Origin: Roseovarius sp. EL26
GTDB lineage: Bacteria > Pseudomonadota > Alphaproteobacteria > Rhodobacterales > Rhodobacteraceae
Length of the DNA stretch: 64,000 nt
Reading direction: 5' to 3'
Assembly (NCBI RefSeq): GCF_900327775.1
Contig: NZ_OUMZ01000007.1
Span: 115-64,114, forward strand
Below the pieces are notes generated by a model. The model was not told where the DNA came from. It saw only the letters and a list, made by a program, of their open reading frames with translations, and made no database searches. A program made the translations under genes and the position numbers. Below, one piece after another: positions 24,819-33,640 of this stretch (its first letter is position 1; each line of letters opens with the position of its first letter).

Positions 24819-25121
24819 TTACATTTTTCGCAGATACGCCCAGGAAACGTACCCCTTTAACCCGCGCGCCCGGTCCAAAGAAACGTGGCACCAACGGGTG
24901 CTACCGGTCCGCTCGCAGCTGTGAACACGTAAGACGGTTCCATTCGGTAGGCCAACGATCACGCTGTAGCCGGTTCCAGGCCCACCGCGCATTTTAAGCA
25001 TATCATCATCTTCGACGCCATATACCTCGTGTTGCCCAAGCGAGGCGGCCTGTGCTGGTGCTACATGTAAAATGGCCCCCAGAAATAGCGCTGCTAGTGT
25101 GACAAAGGTGGTTGTATGCAT
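24819..25121 (-). CDS. Secreted SH3-domain protein
   Basis: 100 residues from the ATG at 25121, which has AGGAGAT 5 bases upstream; the frame open to 25187 adds residues without coding character. A Sec signal (HTTTFVTLAALFLGAILHVAPAQA) ends at an AQA-A cleavage site. The mature part is a single bacterial SH3 (SH3_3) domain with LKMRGGPGTGYSVIVGLPNG and CERTGSTRWCHVS, followed by GLKGYVSWAYL. Such domains bind peptidoglycan or periplasmic partners. The two cysteines could form a disulfide. Stand-alone gene. Confidence 0.82.
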   Translation of the reverse strand: MHTTTFVTLAALFLGAILHVAPAQAASLGQHEVYGVEDDDMLKMRGGPGTGYSVIVGLPNGTVLRVHSCERTGSTRWCHVSLDRARGLKGYVSWAYLRKM

Positions 25122-25295
25122 CGATATCTCCTGCTTGTTGCCTCGACTATCATTGTAGTCTGCCAAAGCGATGAAAGGAACAGTCACACGATAATTGAAC
25201 GCGACTTAGTTTAGGCCTCAGTGCTAAATGATGGGCCCGCCGATTGATGGTACGGAAATGCTGCGCGATGATGTAGCGGCGGTTCCCAGCGCGTT

Positions 25296-25721
25296 TCACA
25301 TCGTCATATGTCGTGCGCGTGACCCGCGTTCAATCGCGGCGGCGTGCAGGCGATCGATGTTGAGCTCATAGCGGATCTCTTCCAAAATGCGCAGCTCTGC
25401 CTCGTCCAGCGTGCCATCAGCGGCGGCGACATCACAAGCCAGCGCGTAGGCGGTTTCAAACAGGGCTTCGGGCAGGTTGTCACGAACCAAGCCAAACAGC
25501 GCATCAAGCCCTTCTTCGACACTGAACAGATCGAACACGGTTTGTGCCATGACCCGCATGCGATCCAGATCGTATTTTGCGAAGATTGGTAGGTTGTTGA
25601 TCGCAACCTCGATTTTGACCAGTTCCGAGGTGCGAATGGTTTCATCCGAGGCCGAAACGGCGATCATCACCACGACAAGGCAGTCCTGTGGGCTGAGAGG
25701 GTGAGGGATCTGATCGGTCAT
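25296..25721 (-). CDS. TerB-family tellurite-resistance-like protein
   Basis: 141 residues from the ATG at 25721 (AAAGGA upstream); the frame continues open to 25781. The helical repeat with acidic loops, especially YALACDVAAADGTLDEAELRIL near residue 95, is typical of TerB domains, which have a metal-binding loop. TerB proteins are found in stress and metal responses; no other ter gene is present. Divergent from lysK with a 116-base gap. Function in this context is unknown. Confidence 0.78.
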   Translation of the reverse strand: MTDQIPHPLSPQDCLVVVMIAVSASDETIRTSELVKIEVAINNLPIFAKYDLDRMRVMAQTVFDLFSVEEGLDALFGLVRDNLPEALFETAYALACDVAAADGTLDEAELRILEEIRYELNIDRLHAAAIERGSRARHMTM

Positions 25722-25837
25722 TGAAATTCCTTTCGCATCAATGTTGCGGTGCAGAATATTGACTGTGTGGGCCATGAGCAATAGGAAGCGTGCGATCTTG
25801 TGCGCGACAATACGCCAAGAAAAACCGGAGATTCCCT

Positions 25838-27412
25838 ATGTCTGAGCTGCGCGACGCCGCCCTTCAATCCAAAGCCTGGCCTTTTGAAGAAGCCCGCCGG
25901 GTGCTCAAACGCTATGCAAAGACCCCGCCAGAAAAGGGATATGTCCTGTTTGAAACCGGCTACGGCCCATCGGGCTTGCCGCATATCGGCACCTTTGGTG
26001 AGGTGGCACGCACCGCGATGGTCAAGCGTGCATTCGAAGAGATCAGCGATATTCCTACTAAACTGGTGTCATTCTCGGATGACCTGGACGGCATGCGTAA
26101 GGTGCCGGGCAATGTTCCTAATTCAGAATCGTTGAGTGAGCATCTGCAAAAGCCTTTGACCTCGGTGCCCGATCCGTTTGGCACGCATGACAGTTTTGGC
26201 GCGCATAATAATGCGATGCTGTGCCGGTTCCTGGACACCTTTGGATTCGATTATGAATTCATTAGCTCGACCGAGTTTTATGCTTCAGGCCAGTTTGATG
26301 AGATCCTGCGCCGTTGCGTTGAGCGCTATGATGATATCATGGCGATCATGCTCAAAAGCCTGCGCGAAGAACGCCGTCAAACTTATTCGATCTTCTTACC
26401 GATCCACCCTGAAACCGGCCGGGTTTTGTATGTGCCGATGAAATCTGTGAATGTTGCCGACCACACGATCACCTTTGACGACGAAGATGGCAAGGAATGG
26501 ACGCTGCCGGTCACTGGTGGCAACGTCAAGCTGCAGTGGAAACCTGATTTCGGGGCTCGTTGGGCTGCGCTGGGCGTCGATTTTGAGATGTACGGCAAGG
26601 ACCATTCCACCAACACGCCGATCTATGACGGGATCTGCCGGGTGTTGGGTGAAAAAGCGCCAGAGCATTTCACCTATGAGCTCTTCCTTGATGAGAATGG
26701 TCAGAAGATTTCCAAGACCTCGGGCAACGGTGTATCAATCGATGAATGGCTGACCTATGCCAGCGCCGAAAGCCTGTCGTACTTTATGTATCAAAAGCCC
26801 AAAACCGCCAAGCGGATGCATTTTGATGTGATCCCTAAGGCCGTGGATGAATACCATCAGCAACTGCGCGCCTATCTAACACAGGATACCAAAGCGCAGC
26901 TCAACAATCCGGTGTGGCATATCCATGGCGGCGATGTACCTGAAAGCAAAATGGTTGTGCCGTTTTCGATGCTGCTCAATCTGGCCTCGGTTGCGGGTGC
27001 GGAAGAGAAAGACCAGCTGTGGGGCTATATCAAGCGTTATGCGCCTGAGGCCGCGGCTGAGACACATCCGGATCTGGATGCCGCAGCGGGCTTTGCTGTG
27101 CGGTATTACAACGATTTCGTCAAACCCAACAAAACCTATCGCGCGCCAAATGAGTTGGAGCGTGAAGCACTGCAGGACCTGCGCGATAAGCTGGCCGACT
27201 GGGATGGCCCGGCAGATGCAGAGGAATTGCAAGGGCTGGTCTTTGCCTGTGGTCGCGAACGGTTTGACCCGATGCGCGACTGGTTCAAGGCGCTTTATGA
27301 GGTTCTACTGGGGGCCTCGCAAGGCCCACGATTTGGCAGCTTCATCGCGTTGTACGGTGTCGAGGAAAGTGTGCAGTTGATCGATGATGGGCTGGCTGGC
27401 AAGCTGGGTTAA
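25838..27412 (+). CDS. lysK: Lysyl-tRNA synthetase, class I
   Basis: 524 residues from the ATG at 25838, which has CGGAGA 6 bases upstream. This is the archaeal-type class I enzyme found in alphaproteobacteria in place of class II LysS. The HIGH-like motif is [13 protein letters not shown] (His49), the KMSKS-like motif is [11 protein letters not shown]. The N-terminal Rossmann fold and long alpha-helical C terminus are as expected. It charges tRNA-Lys for translation. Its last four bases overlap the end of the convergent DNA glycosylase gene. A longer frame from 25790 lacks a ribosome site. Confidence 0.96.
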   Translation: MSELRDAALQSKAWPFEEARRVLKRYAKTPPEKGYVLFETGYGPSGLPHIGTFGEVARTAMVKRAFEEISDIPTKLVSFSDDLDGMRKVPGNVPNSESLSEHLQKPLTSVPDPFGTHDSFGAHNNAMLCRFLDTFGFDYEFISSTEFYASGQFDEILRRCVERYDDIMAIMLKSLREERRQTYSIFLPIHPETGRVLYVPMKSVNVADHTITFDDEDGKEWTLPVTGGNVKLQWKPDFGARWAALGVDFEMYGKDHSTNTPIYDGICRVLGEKAPEHFTYELFLDENGQKISKTSGNGVSIDEWLTYASAESLSYFMYQKPKTAKRMHFDVIPKAVDEYHQQLRAYLTQDTKAQLNNPVWHIHGGDVPESKMVVPFSMLLNLASVAGAEEKDQLWGYIKRYAPEAAAETHPDLDAAAGFAVRYYNDFVKPNKTYRAPNELEREALQDLRDKLADWDGPADAEELQGLVFACGRERFDPMRDWFKALYEVLLGASQGPRFGSFIALYGVEESVQLIDDGLAGKLG

Positions 27413-28080
27413 ATCGACAGGGCAAGAACCTTGCTGATCTCGGTCAAGGAGCGACCAGATTGATTCATCCAGATGTTGAAGGCGGATTGCACCGCCTTCA
27501 TCGCTGTTTTCGAAGTGGCAGGTTTATCGATCACCCCCTCGGCGATCAGCCGGGCGGTCACATCGCCTGAAAGCATGAAGCCGTCGCGACCGACAAAGCG
27601 CATGGCAAGCGACCCGGTATTGCCGCCAAGACGTGAGCCACGTTTTTTCAACATGTCTAGCAAGCCGATGAAATCACTTGAGGGCCAGTTGCCCAATGTG
27701 TTGTCAATCCCTCCTTCGGCACGCAATTCCAGCAAAAAAGCGGCATTGTCACGGACAGCAGCGATTTTGGTGCCATTGCGAACAATTCGGGTATCACTGA
27801 TCAGGGCGTCGAATTTTTCGTCATCCATAAATGCACAGCGCCCAATATCGAAACCATCAAAAGCTGCCTCAAACCCGTCCCATTTGTTTTCGATCACTTT
27901 CCAGCTGAATCCAGCCTGAAAGATGCATTTTGCCATCATCGCCAACCATCTATCATCTGATACAGCTGCGAGCGCTTCGGCTGAAAGCGGTTTGGACAGC
28001 TTAGCTTCAACGGCATCTACGCTGCCTTTGCGGGTCACCGCGATCTGGTAGATTTCATCAAATGCCCGCATGTGCTTCAT
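27409..28080 (-). CDS. DNA-3-methyladenine glycosylase I family protein
   Basis: 223 residues. It resembles the TagA/AlkA-type helix-hairpin-helix glycosylase I family: [14 protein letters not shown] at the start, then [25 protein letters not shown] and a middle block with [18 protein letters not shown]. Enzymes of this family excise alkylated adenine; the usual zinc ligands at the ends of Tag are not obvious, so it is the divergent group common in Rhodobacterales. Its ATG overlaps the stop of the GT32 gene upstream by four bases (ATGA), which places a DNA-repair gene at the end of a glycan operon. Repair specificity is inferred. Confidence 0.82.
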   Translation of the reverse strand: MKHMRAFDEIYQIAVTRKGSVDAVEAKLSKPLSAEALAAVSDDRWLAMMAKCIFQAGFSWKVIENKWDGFEAAFDGFDIGRCAFMDDEKFDALISDTRIVRNGTKIAAVRDNAAFLLELRAEGGIDNTLGNWPSSDFIGLLDMLKKRGSRLGGNTGSLAMRFVGRDGFMLSGDVTARLIAEGVIDKPATSKTAMKAVQSAFNIWMNQSGRSLTEISKVLALSI

Positions 28081-28937
28081 GTCTTCTTTGGGATGATTTT
28101 TCGGACATATTTGCGCAGAAATCTTCCGACCTTGCTTTGAAGCATCCGGGGAATAAACCCGTTATACATTGGATCATTCAGCCAGTGTTTCAGCCCGAAT
28201 TGGTCAAGTTCTGCACGATATTCGGGGTACTCAGTCAGCAAAATCACCGTATCCCCATCGACCATGCACCTTGGACGATCAGGTAAGGGGGGTAGCATTG
28301 TGATCAGGCGATATGATGATCTCGCATCAATCTGGTTTACGCCGATTTCGTGCACTGTATTTTCGTTCCGGCCCTGAGCGAAATTTATGGCCATGCCCAG
28401 ATTTCCAGGCCCGGTTATCATATAGCCGTCAAAGTTGCCGGTCTGCGCCAACGTGCGCTTCGTCGCGCGTTCCATAGCGGCTTTGATAAAAGGATGCTTT
28501 GGGGTAACGCAGATAAATCCATTGGCCACCGCATGGCGTAAAGTGGGTTCTCGCGCGGCAATGAAATGGTCTTCCGGTTCGATCAGATCCAGAAGTGGCG
28601 TCTGTGCATACATATCAACATCTGCATATACACCACCATGGAGATACAAAGCGCAATACCGCCAGTAATCAGCTTTGAACGCGCCATGTCGGATCTTATC
28701 ATAGGCGGCAAGTTGTTCGCTGCCAAAGTGCGCCTCAATCAATGCGCGGCGATCATCTTTGTCATAAAAGCGATATTCGAAATCGGGGTTACCATCGATC
28801 CAGCGCGCTGCCGCATTGTACATGTTTTCGGTGACATCGTTGGTTTCAAAGGTTTGGTGAATGATGAAAGGTATGGCATGGGACACGCCCGCATTGGCAG
28901 GTGCGGTGCGTGGGGCAATGTGTTTGGGAATAATCAT
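28077..28937 (-). CDS. Glycosyltransferase family 32 (OCH1-like), copy A
   Basis: 286 residues. The GT32 DXD region is complete: IPFIIHQTF, then YRFYDKDD, then GAFKADYWRYCALYLHGGVYADVDM, where Asp-x-Asp binds the metal and nucleotide sugar. The C-terminal end is strongly basic (FLRKYVRKIIPKK). It is closely related to the neighbouring copy B over the whole length and shares its start (MIIPK) and tail, so the two arose by tandem duplication. Likely a cytoplasmic or membrane-bound enzyme adding a hexose to a surface glycan. Coupled by an ATGA overlap to the downstream glycosylase gene. Confidence 0.87.
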   Translation of the reverse strand: MIIPKHIAPRTAPANAGVSHAIPFIIHQTFETNDVTENMYNAAARWIDGNPDFEYRFYDKDDRRALIEAHFGSEQLAAYDKIRHGAFKADYWRYCALYLHGGVYADVDMYAQTPLLDLIEPEDHFIAAREPTLRHAVANGFICVTPKHPFIKAAMERATKRTLAQTGNFDGYMITGPGNLGMAINFAQGRNENTVHEIGVNQIDARSSYRLITMLPPLPDRPRCMVDGDTVILLTEYPEYRAELDQFGLKHWLNDPMYNGFIPRMLQSKVGRFLRKYVRKIIPKKT

Positions 28938-28999
28938 GCTTGTCTCTGTGCCGCCTTTGTGGCCCGTCGTGATTTTTTTATCAAATGTTGAAATATTGC

Positions 29000-29860
29000 T
29001 CAGATCTTCTTTGGGATGATTTTACGCACATACTTGCGTAAAAACCGCCCCGCCGTGCTTTGGCGTAAGCGGGGAATAATGCCGTTATATACTGGATCAT
29101 TCAACCAGTGCTGGATCCCGAATTCTCGGAGCTCGTCCCGGTACTCAGGGTACTCAGTGAACATGATCATCGTTTCTCCATCCATTATGCACCGAGGGCG
29201 ATCGGGTAAGGGCGGAAGCATCTCAAGCAGGCGATATGGCGAACTGCTATCGTAAGAATGCTGGCCAAGTTCGAAAACGGCCTTTTCATCCTGTCCGAAG
29301 TGCGAATTAACGGCCATCCCCAGATTCGCAGGACCGGTCAGCATGAAACCATCGAAAGGCCCGGTATTGGCATGAATAACGCGAGTGGCGCGTTCAAAGG
29401 CCGCTTTCATAAATGGATGCCCGGGACGTACGCACATGAAACTGTTCGTGATGCCGTATTGTAATACGGGCTCACGGGGTGCAACGAAATGATCGCTAGG
29501 TTGGATCAGGTCCAGCAGGGGGGTCAGGGTGAATGTATCTATATCAGCGTAAACACCCCCATGAAGATACAAAATACAGTAGCGCCAGAAATCAGCTTTG
29601 AATGCGCCATGTGTAATCTTGTCAAAGGCAGCCAGCATGTCACGGTCAAATTTGGTTTCGATCAATTCTCGGCAATCATCATTGTCATAAAACCGATATT
29701 CAAATTCGGGGTTCAGTTCGACCCACCGCATTGCCGCATTGTACATGTTTTCGGTGACATCATTGGTCATGAATGTCTGATGAATGATAAAGGGAATACC
29801 AAAGGTCGCCTTGTCGCCGGGGGGGGCTTTGCGTGGTGGAATGATTTTAGGGATAATCAT
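29000..29860 (-). CDS. Glycosyltransferase family 32 (OCH1-like), copy B
   Basis: 286 residues from the ATG at 29860, supported by GAGGTG just upstream; a GTG two codons earlier is less likely. Same landmarks as copy A (IIHQTF, YRFYDNDD, GAFKADFWRYCILYLHGGVYADIDT, C-terminal RKYVRKIIPKK), with a clearly recognisable match throughout but divergent acceptor-side residues around the middle, which suggests a changed sugar or acceptor. 62 bases separate it from copy A on the same strand. Part of the surface-glycan island. Confidence 0.87.
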   Translation of the reverse strand: MIIPKIIPPRKAPPGDKATFGIPFIIHQTFMTNDVTENMYNAAMRWVELNPEFEYRFYDNDDCRELIETKFDRDMLAAFDKITHGAFKADFWRYCILYLHGGVYADIDTFTLTPLLDLIQPSDHFVAPREPVLQYGITNSFMCVRPGHPFMKAAFERATRVIHANTGPFDGFMLTGPANLGMAVNSHFGQDEKAVFELGQHSYDSSSPYRLLEMLPPLPDRPRCIMDGETMIMFTEYPEYRDELREFGIQHWLNDPVYNGIIPRLRQSTAGRFLRKYVRKIIPKKI

Positions 29861-30011
29861 ATGCACCTCTGAAGTGTGTGTTTTTGGTGTTTCCCGCAGC
29901 GTTTTCGGGTGATGATTTGGCTGCTGATCTCCGTTGCAAACAAAAATATGCCAAGTTTGACCTGCAAATACCTTGGGGAGAAATCACCCTGTTTTGCGAT
30001 AGATTTGCGCA

Positions 30012-31055
30012 TTATGTCGCTACCTTCAGCGTCTCTAATGCAAGCTTAAGAGAAATTGGATCGACTTCAAAGTTATCGAGAGAGAATGCTCTGAATGGCT
30101 TAGTAAATGTATAGGCCGGTTCCACATATTGTGGTTTCATTTTTCCGCGCACACCGACCCAAGACATATTGGCCTGTGATGCCATTAAGCGGTACACATT
30201 GGTGATATGACCACATGGAAACAGCTCGATCAGCTTCATCGGTGGGGCGTCGTCGCTGCGATAAAGCAGTGGTGCCAGTCCCGCACCGTGAACTGCGATG
30301 ACCATCTCCGCTTTCATGAAGATGGCAAATTGTTCTGCCGGGGTCAGGTCTTCGGGATAGATTGTTTCAAAGCCTAAGTGTTTCACCAGAGTCTTAATTG
30401 CGTCTGGGTTGCTTATGGCTCGCGTATTGCGGCGCAAAAGCAAGATCCGTCGCGGCATCGATTCTGAAAGTTGATCTGTGGCCGATTTCACTGCAGTTAA
30501 AACAGTTGACGTGGTAGACCAATTTGATCTGCTCGGGCGAATACTGTCCCAAGGATCAATATCGATCTCAACGCCGTCCCCCTGAATGGTGTCATCCGTT
30601 AGCCAAGGTTCAAGACCGAACATGGTAAGCGCGTTGCAAATGTAGCCGGGCGTTTTTTGCGGCAGCAGAATCAGGGCAATGTTCCACGGAATACCAAGCC
30701 GTTCGGTGACGTGGAAAAAAATCGGCAGGTGCATGTTCAGCAAATGCGCCCAGTTATGTGGGCTGTGATGCCGAAAATCAAAAACGATACGATTTTGAGG
30801 AACGGGTTGAGTGCGGGTGGGAAAAAATGAATTGCGCCGTGGGCGGGTCTGCGATTGGAAAATCGTATTTGTGCGCCTGTATTTCAACTTACCGCCTTCG
30901 GCCACACTTTCTGGTAAGTGAATGACTTCGCATCCGGGAACGATTCGGTCGACAAGATATGAGCGCGCTGAGATCAAGGTTCCGCTGGGAACCGTTGCCG
31001 CAGGGAGCTGCTCGGAATGCCATTCAGGCACTATCTGTTGACCGCTTTGTTTCAT
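30012..31055 (-). CDS. Glycosyltransferase family 61 (DUF563)
   Basis: 347 residues. DUF563 landmarks: HHSPHNWAHLLNMHLPIFF near residue 95, the ILLLRRNTRAISN block near residue 205, and AVHGAGLAPLLY near residue 255, which carries the conserved His and Gly of the family. GT61 enzymes of bacteria build capsule or exopolysaccharide; this is the second GT61 of the window, only distantly like the one at 1094. 151 bases upstream of GT32 copy B on the same strand; a 345-base gap follows before the divergent WecB-like gene. Start at the ATG 31055 without a clear ribosome site. Confidence 0.82.
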   Translation of the reverse strand: MKQSGQQIVPEWHSEQLPAATVPSGTLISARSYLVDRIVPGCEVIHLPESVAEGGKLKYRRTNTIFQSQTRPRRNSFFPTRTQPVPQNRIVFDFRHHSPHNWAHLLNMHLPIFFHVTERLGIPWNIALILLPQKTPGYICNALTMFGLEPWLTDDTIQGDGVEIDIDPWDSIRPSRSNWSTTSTVLTAVKSATDQLSESMPRRILLLRRNTRAISNPDAIKTLVKHLGFETIYPEDLTPAEQFAIFMKAEMVIAVHGAGLAPLLYRSDDAPPMKLIELFPCGHITNVYRLMASQANMSWVGVRGKMKPQYVEPAYTFTKPFRAFSLDNFEVDPISLKLALETLKVAT

Positions 31056-31400
31056 TCGTTTTTGTCACAAGTGATAAAGAAGACTGCAGGCGTATTTGTT
31101 CTCATGCCAACATAATCCGGACGCTGCATTTGGCGCAATGCCTGCCAGCCTTTAATAGGAATTGAAAGGGTGGATTGAGCAGAGTTGAGCAGGGTCACAT
31201 CGTCATGAGGGTTCAAGGTCTAGTCCTGAGCGTCGTTGGTAAGGAAGGGTGCGCATGGTTGGCTTCATTGTTAAGAGGATACTCAATATTTATGCGTCGA
31301 AGCTGAGGTAAGGCTAATTAAGACAAATGACACCCACTTGCTCCTCGATTTGCTCACTGATACCTCCGGTGTATAGACCGTACCTTAAACAGGACCGCAC
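31056..31400. other. Intergenic region between divergent glycan genes
   Basis: 345 bases between the GT61 gene (minus) and the WecB/TagA/CpsF gene (plus). It should hold both promoters. I find no open frame with a ribosome site, no RNA gene and no strong hairpin here. Confidence 0.5.
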
Positions 31401-32168
31401 ATGGGCCGCGATTGCGATATTGACCAGAATATAAAATTCCTTTCCTTGGTGAATACCCCTGACCAGCAGGCTTTGCTTGATCAGGTTGCACGGAACTTCG
31501 CGTCTTCGAAAGGCTTTACCGTTGCGACACTTAACCTCGATCATATCGTCAAACTGGGGCAAGATGATGCATTCAAAACGGCCTATGAAAGGCATGATCT
31601 TGTTGTGGCAGATGGCAATCCGATTGTCTGGCTCCGGGGGGTCATGGGTCAGTCGGTCGATCTGGTGCCTGGATCAAGCCTGATCGCGCCTATCGCTGAG
31701 GTCGCCGCCAAAGCGAATGTGCCGATTGCTTTGGTCGGGGCAACATCGCAGACGCTTGCAACTGCAGCGGAACGACTTGAGGCACAGATTCCAGGGTTAG
31801 AGGTTCGTATCAAAATTGCCCCAAGGTTTGGTTTCGATCCGACGGGCGACGAGGCATATAAAATCGCTCAAGATCTTTGTGACAGTGAGGTAGGCTTATG
31901 TTTCCTCGCGCTTGGTGCGCCAAAACAGGAAGTTTTTGCTCCCTTTGCTGCTGATTTTGCACCAAAGTGTGGCTTTGTCTCCATTGGTGCGGGGCTTGAT
32001 TTTATCGCAGGTACCCAGCGTCGTGCACCGATGTGGGTGCGCAAGTTGGCTCTGGAATGGCTGTGGCGGATGATGACCAACCCTGCCCGCCTGGCAAAAA
32101 GGTATGCGGCTTGTTTTCGGATTCTTCCGGGACTTTATCGATCTGCCAAACAGGCTAAAGTGCAATAA
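31401..32168 (+). CDS. WecB/TagA/CpsF-family glycosyltransferase
   Basis: 255 residues. Landmarks of GT26: ATLNLDHIVKLGQDDAF with the catalytic-type Asp region, LVVADGNPIVWLRG (the usual DGxGVVWA-like block), VALVGATSQT and the LALGAPKQEVF and GAGLDFIAGTQRRAPMWVRKLALEWLWRM end. Such enzymes (WecG, TagA) transfer N-acetyl-mannosamine-type sugars onto undecaprenyl-linked sugars at the second step of glycan assembly. Only plus-strand gene in the glycan island. Start ATG at 31401 with CAGGAC upstream. An AT-rich 9-base inverted repeat follows its stop by 17 bases. Confidence 0.9.
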   Translation: MGRDCDIDQNIKFLSLVNTPDQQALLDQVARNFASSKGFTVATLNLDHIVKLGQDDAFKTAYERHDLVVADGNPIVWLRGVMGQSVDLVPGSSLIAPIAEVAAKANVPIALVGATSQTLATAAERLEAQIPGLEVRIKIAPRFGFDPTGDEAYKIAQDLCDSEVGLCFLALGAPKQEVFAPFAADFAPKCGFVSIGAGLDFIAGTQRRAPMWVRKLALEWLWRMMTNPARLAKRYAACFRILPGLYRSAKQAKVQ

Positions 32169-32185
32169 AGCCCATTTTGAGTTTT

Positions 32186-32228
32186 AAAAGTTAATAAACG
32201 TTAACTTTTTGCGTCAAAAATGTATGAT
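32186..32228 (+). promoter_or_regulatory. Promoter-like element overlapped by a 9-base inverted repeat
   Basis: TTAACT (32201-32206) and TATGAT (32223-32228), 16 bases apart, look like a sigma-70 promoter. AAAAGTTAA and TTAACTTTT (32186-32194, 32201-32209) make a perfect 9-base inverted repeat over the -35 box, fitting an operator. The same repeat with its trailing T run could instead be a weak terminator of the WecB-like gene. Both readings are inference. Confidence 0.4.
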
Positions 32229-32265
32229 GCTGCCAGAGCAAAAAAATAATACAACAGGCAAAAAC

Positions 32266-32481
32266 ATGCGGAACACCCAGAAATCGCTGCGGGCGCGATT
32301 GGTTCCTGATCAACTGATCGGTACGCGCGCGGGACTCTTCCACCTTCTCCTTACACCAAAGGGCGAGGCGATGTCGCACCCAACCCAACAGGACACTGCC
32401 GTACTTCGTGCCCCCTCAGGTTCGTTGAAACATGAACGGGATCAATCCCTTCAGACGGATGATTTCATTTTTCGCGACTAG
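32266..32481 (+). CDS. Candidate small protein, 71 residues
   Basis: An open frame from the ATG at 32266, about 35 bases past the promoter-like element, encoding a polar, arginine-containing peptide (RNTQKSLRARLVPDQLIG at the start, LLLTPKGEAMSHPTQQ in the middle). No family recognised, no membrane segment, and no good ribosome site. The last 66 bases overlap the 3' end of the convergent pyruvyl-transferase gene. It could be a regulator of the island or only the host sequence of a small RNA. Low confidence. Confidence 0.3.
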   Translation: MRNTQKSLRARLVPDQLIGTRAGLFHLLLTPKGEAMSHPTQQDTAVLRAPSGSLKHERDQSLQTDDFIFRD

Positions 32482-33327
32482 GTTCGGTTGCCCAAACGGA
32501 CAAGCCCTACGCAATGGGGTTCGTAAGGCCTCCAGGTCCGTCATGACAGAATCTGATACCATGGCTTCCAAATGTGAGAGTGAGGCATGTCGCGGTAACG
32601 TTTTAGCGGTCACGCCGAAAACATTTGCTCCTTCGTAGTAATCGAGAAATTTAACACCGTCCCCAATCAAACCTTTCCAGGACTCGATCCATAGGCAAGG
32701 CCGTCCATAGCTATGGGATAAGATGATCCCATGTAATGATGACGACAGGGTCATTTCACACGACAAGATTTGATCAATGACACTTTCCAAATCACGCCTG
32801 ACATCAATGACCCTGAGGCCGGACAAATCTGCATAAGTTGCGTGCATAGCCTCATAATCAACATAGTGCGGAATCAGGCCCACTCTGAATTTGGGTGCAA
32901 CTTGGGGATTGTATATTTGCGGTATTAGAATTCCGGGATCCCCGAAGGTGTTGGTCGTAGGATAGTTCAACTCTTCCAACCGTGCTTTGGAGCGGGGCCC
33001 TCTGACGGCCAGTACATTTTTAGGTCGGGGAAATGTATCTGCAGCACTGATAATTCCAGATCCCCAAATTGTGGCGGTGTTTGGGATGAGTGAATTTCTA
33101 AGAATGCTACCTGCTGAAAAGGTGGCTTTTGCCCATCCCCCCAATTGCGGCGCAAAATGCATCGGGGTCTGCCCTGTGTAGGCTTCGAACAGATATGGGC
33201 CAATCCAGTCGCCGAAATTGCGAGGTTCATAAAATGACCAGAACAGATTTCGATCGTTGTAAAATCCAGTGCGTTGCATATAGCGCATGATCCGGTTGGG
33301 GAACTTATAATCCGCACTCTTTTTCAT
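32416..33327 (-). CDS. Polysaccharide pyruvyl transferase family protein
   Basis: 303 residues. The family's C-terminal landmark is clear: LSSSLHGIILSHSYGRPCLWIES near residue 190, preceded by GDPGILIPQIY and RVGLIPHYVDY. The N terminus has NFGDWIGPYLFEAYTG, the usual NxGD start. Enzymes of this family transfer pyruvate from PEP to sugars of exopolysaccharides, giving acidic ketals, though some members act as glycosyltransferase-like proteins. Minus strand, in the glycan island; 313 bases separate it from the ABC exporter gene upstream. Confidence 0.85.
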   Translation of the reverse strand: MKKSADYKFPNRIMRYMQRTGFYNDRNLFWSFYEPRNFGDWIGPYLFEAYTGQTPMHFAPQLGGWAKATFSAGSILRNSLIPNTATIWGSGIISAADTFPRPKNVLAVRGPRSKARLEELNYPTTNTFGDPGILIPQIYNPQVAPKFRVGLIPHYVDYEAMHATYADLSGLRVIDVRRDLESVIDQILSCEMTLSSSLHGIILSHSYGRPCLWIESWKGLIGDGVKFLDYYEGANVFGVTAKTLPRHASLSHLEAMVSDSVMTDLEALRTPLRRACPFGQPNLVAKNEIIRLKGLIPFMFQRT

Positions 33328-33640
33328 AGCGAATACCCTTGGGTGTTATCTTCAGTGGATACTATCGCTAAAATTGATTCATTAAGAATTTGTAAACAAA
33401 GTTAAGTTGCGTGGCTGGTAGGCATGTATTTAGAGGCTAATTGGTTGCGCAGACCATATAGGGGTGAAATGCCTTTTAGCTTCCACCATTTGGTTTAAAC
33501 TCTCCGTCTTCCAGACGGAAAAAGAAAATCAAAAAGTGCGCCAGAGGTCACTCATCTAAAAAAGAACAGTTTCAACTGTTTCTGTTGATCTCGCCAGCTT
33601 GAGTTGGTGGCGGTACAGTCGTGTTATCCAGCGACCACGA
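33328..33640. other. Intergenic region in the glycan island
   Basis: 313 bases between the ABC exporter gene and the pyruvyl-transferase gene, both minus strand. Besides the terminator-like hairpin at 33558-33580, it has an AT-rich stretch (33355-33415) that would suit a promoter for the pyruvyl-transferase gene. I see no gene here. Confidence 0.5.
33558..33580 (-). terminator. Intrinsic terminator-like hairpin after the ABC exporter gene
   Basis: On the minus strand AACAGT, a TGAA loop and ACTGTT are followed by CTTTTTT, 60 bases after the exporter stop. The six-base stem is AT-rich, so it may be leaky. Confidence 0.5.

Noticed and set aside
24736-24924. 62-codon plus-strand frame
   Set aside because: Its second half is antisense to the SH3-domain gene and it has no family features.
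33504-33518. CCGTCT/AGACGG hairpin as a terminator
   Set aside because: On the plus strand it is followed by A residues and on the minus strand the U residues come before it, so it has no terminator geometry for either neighbour.
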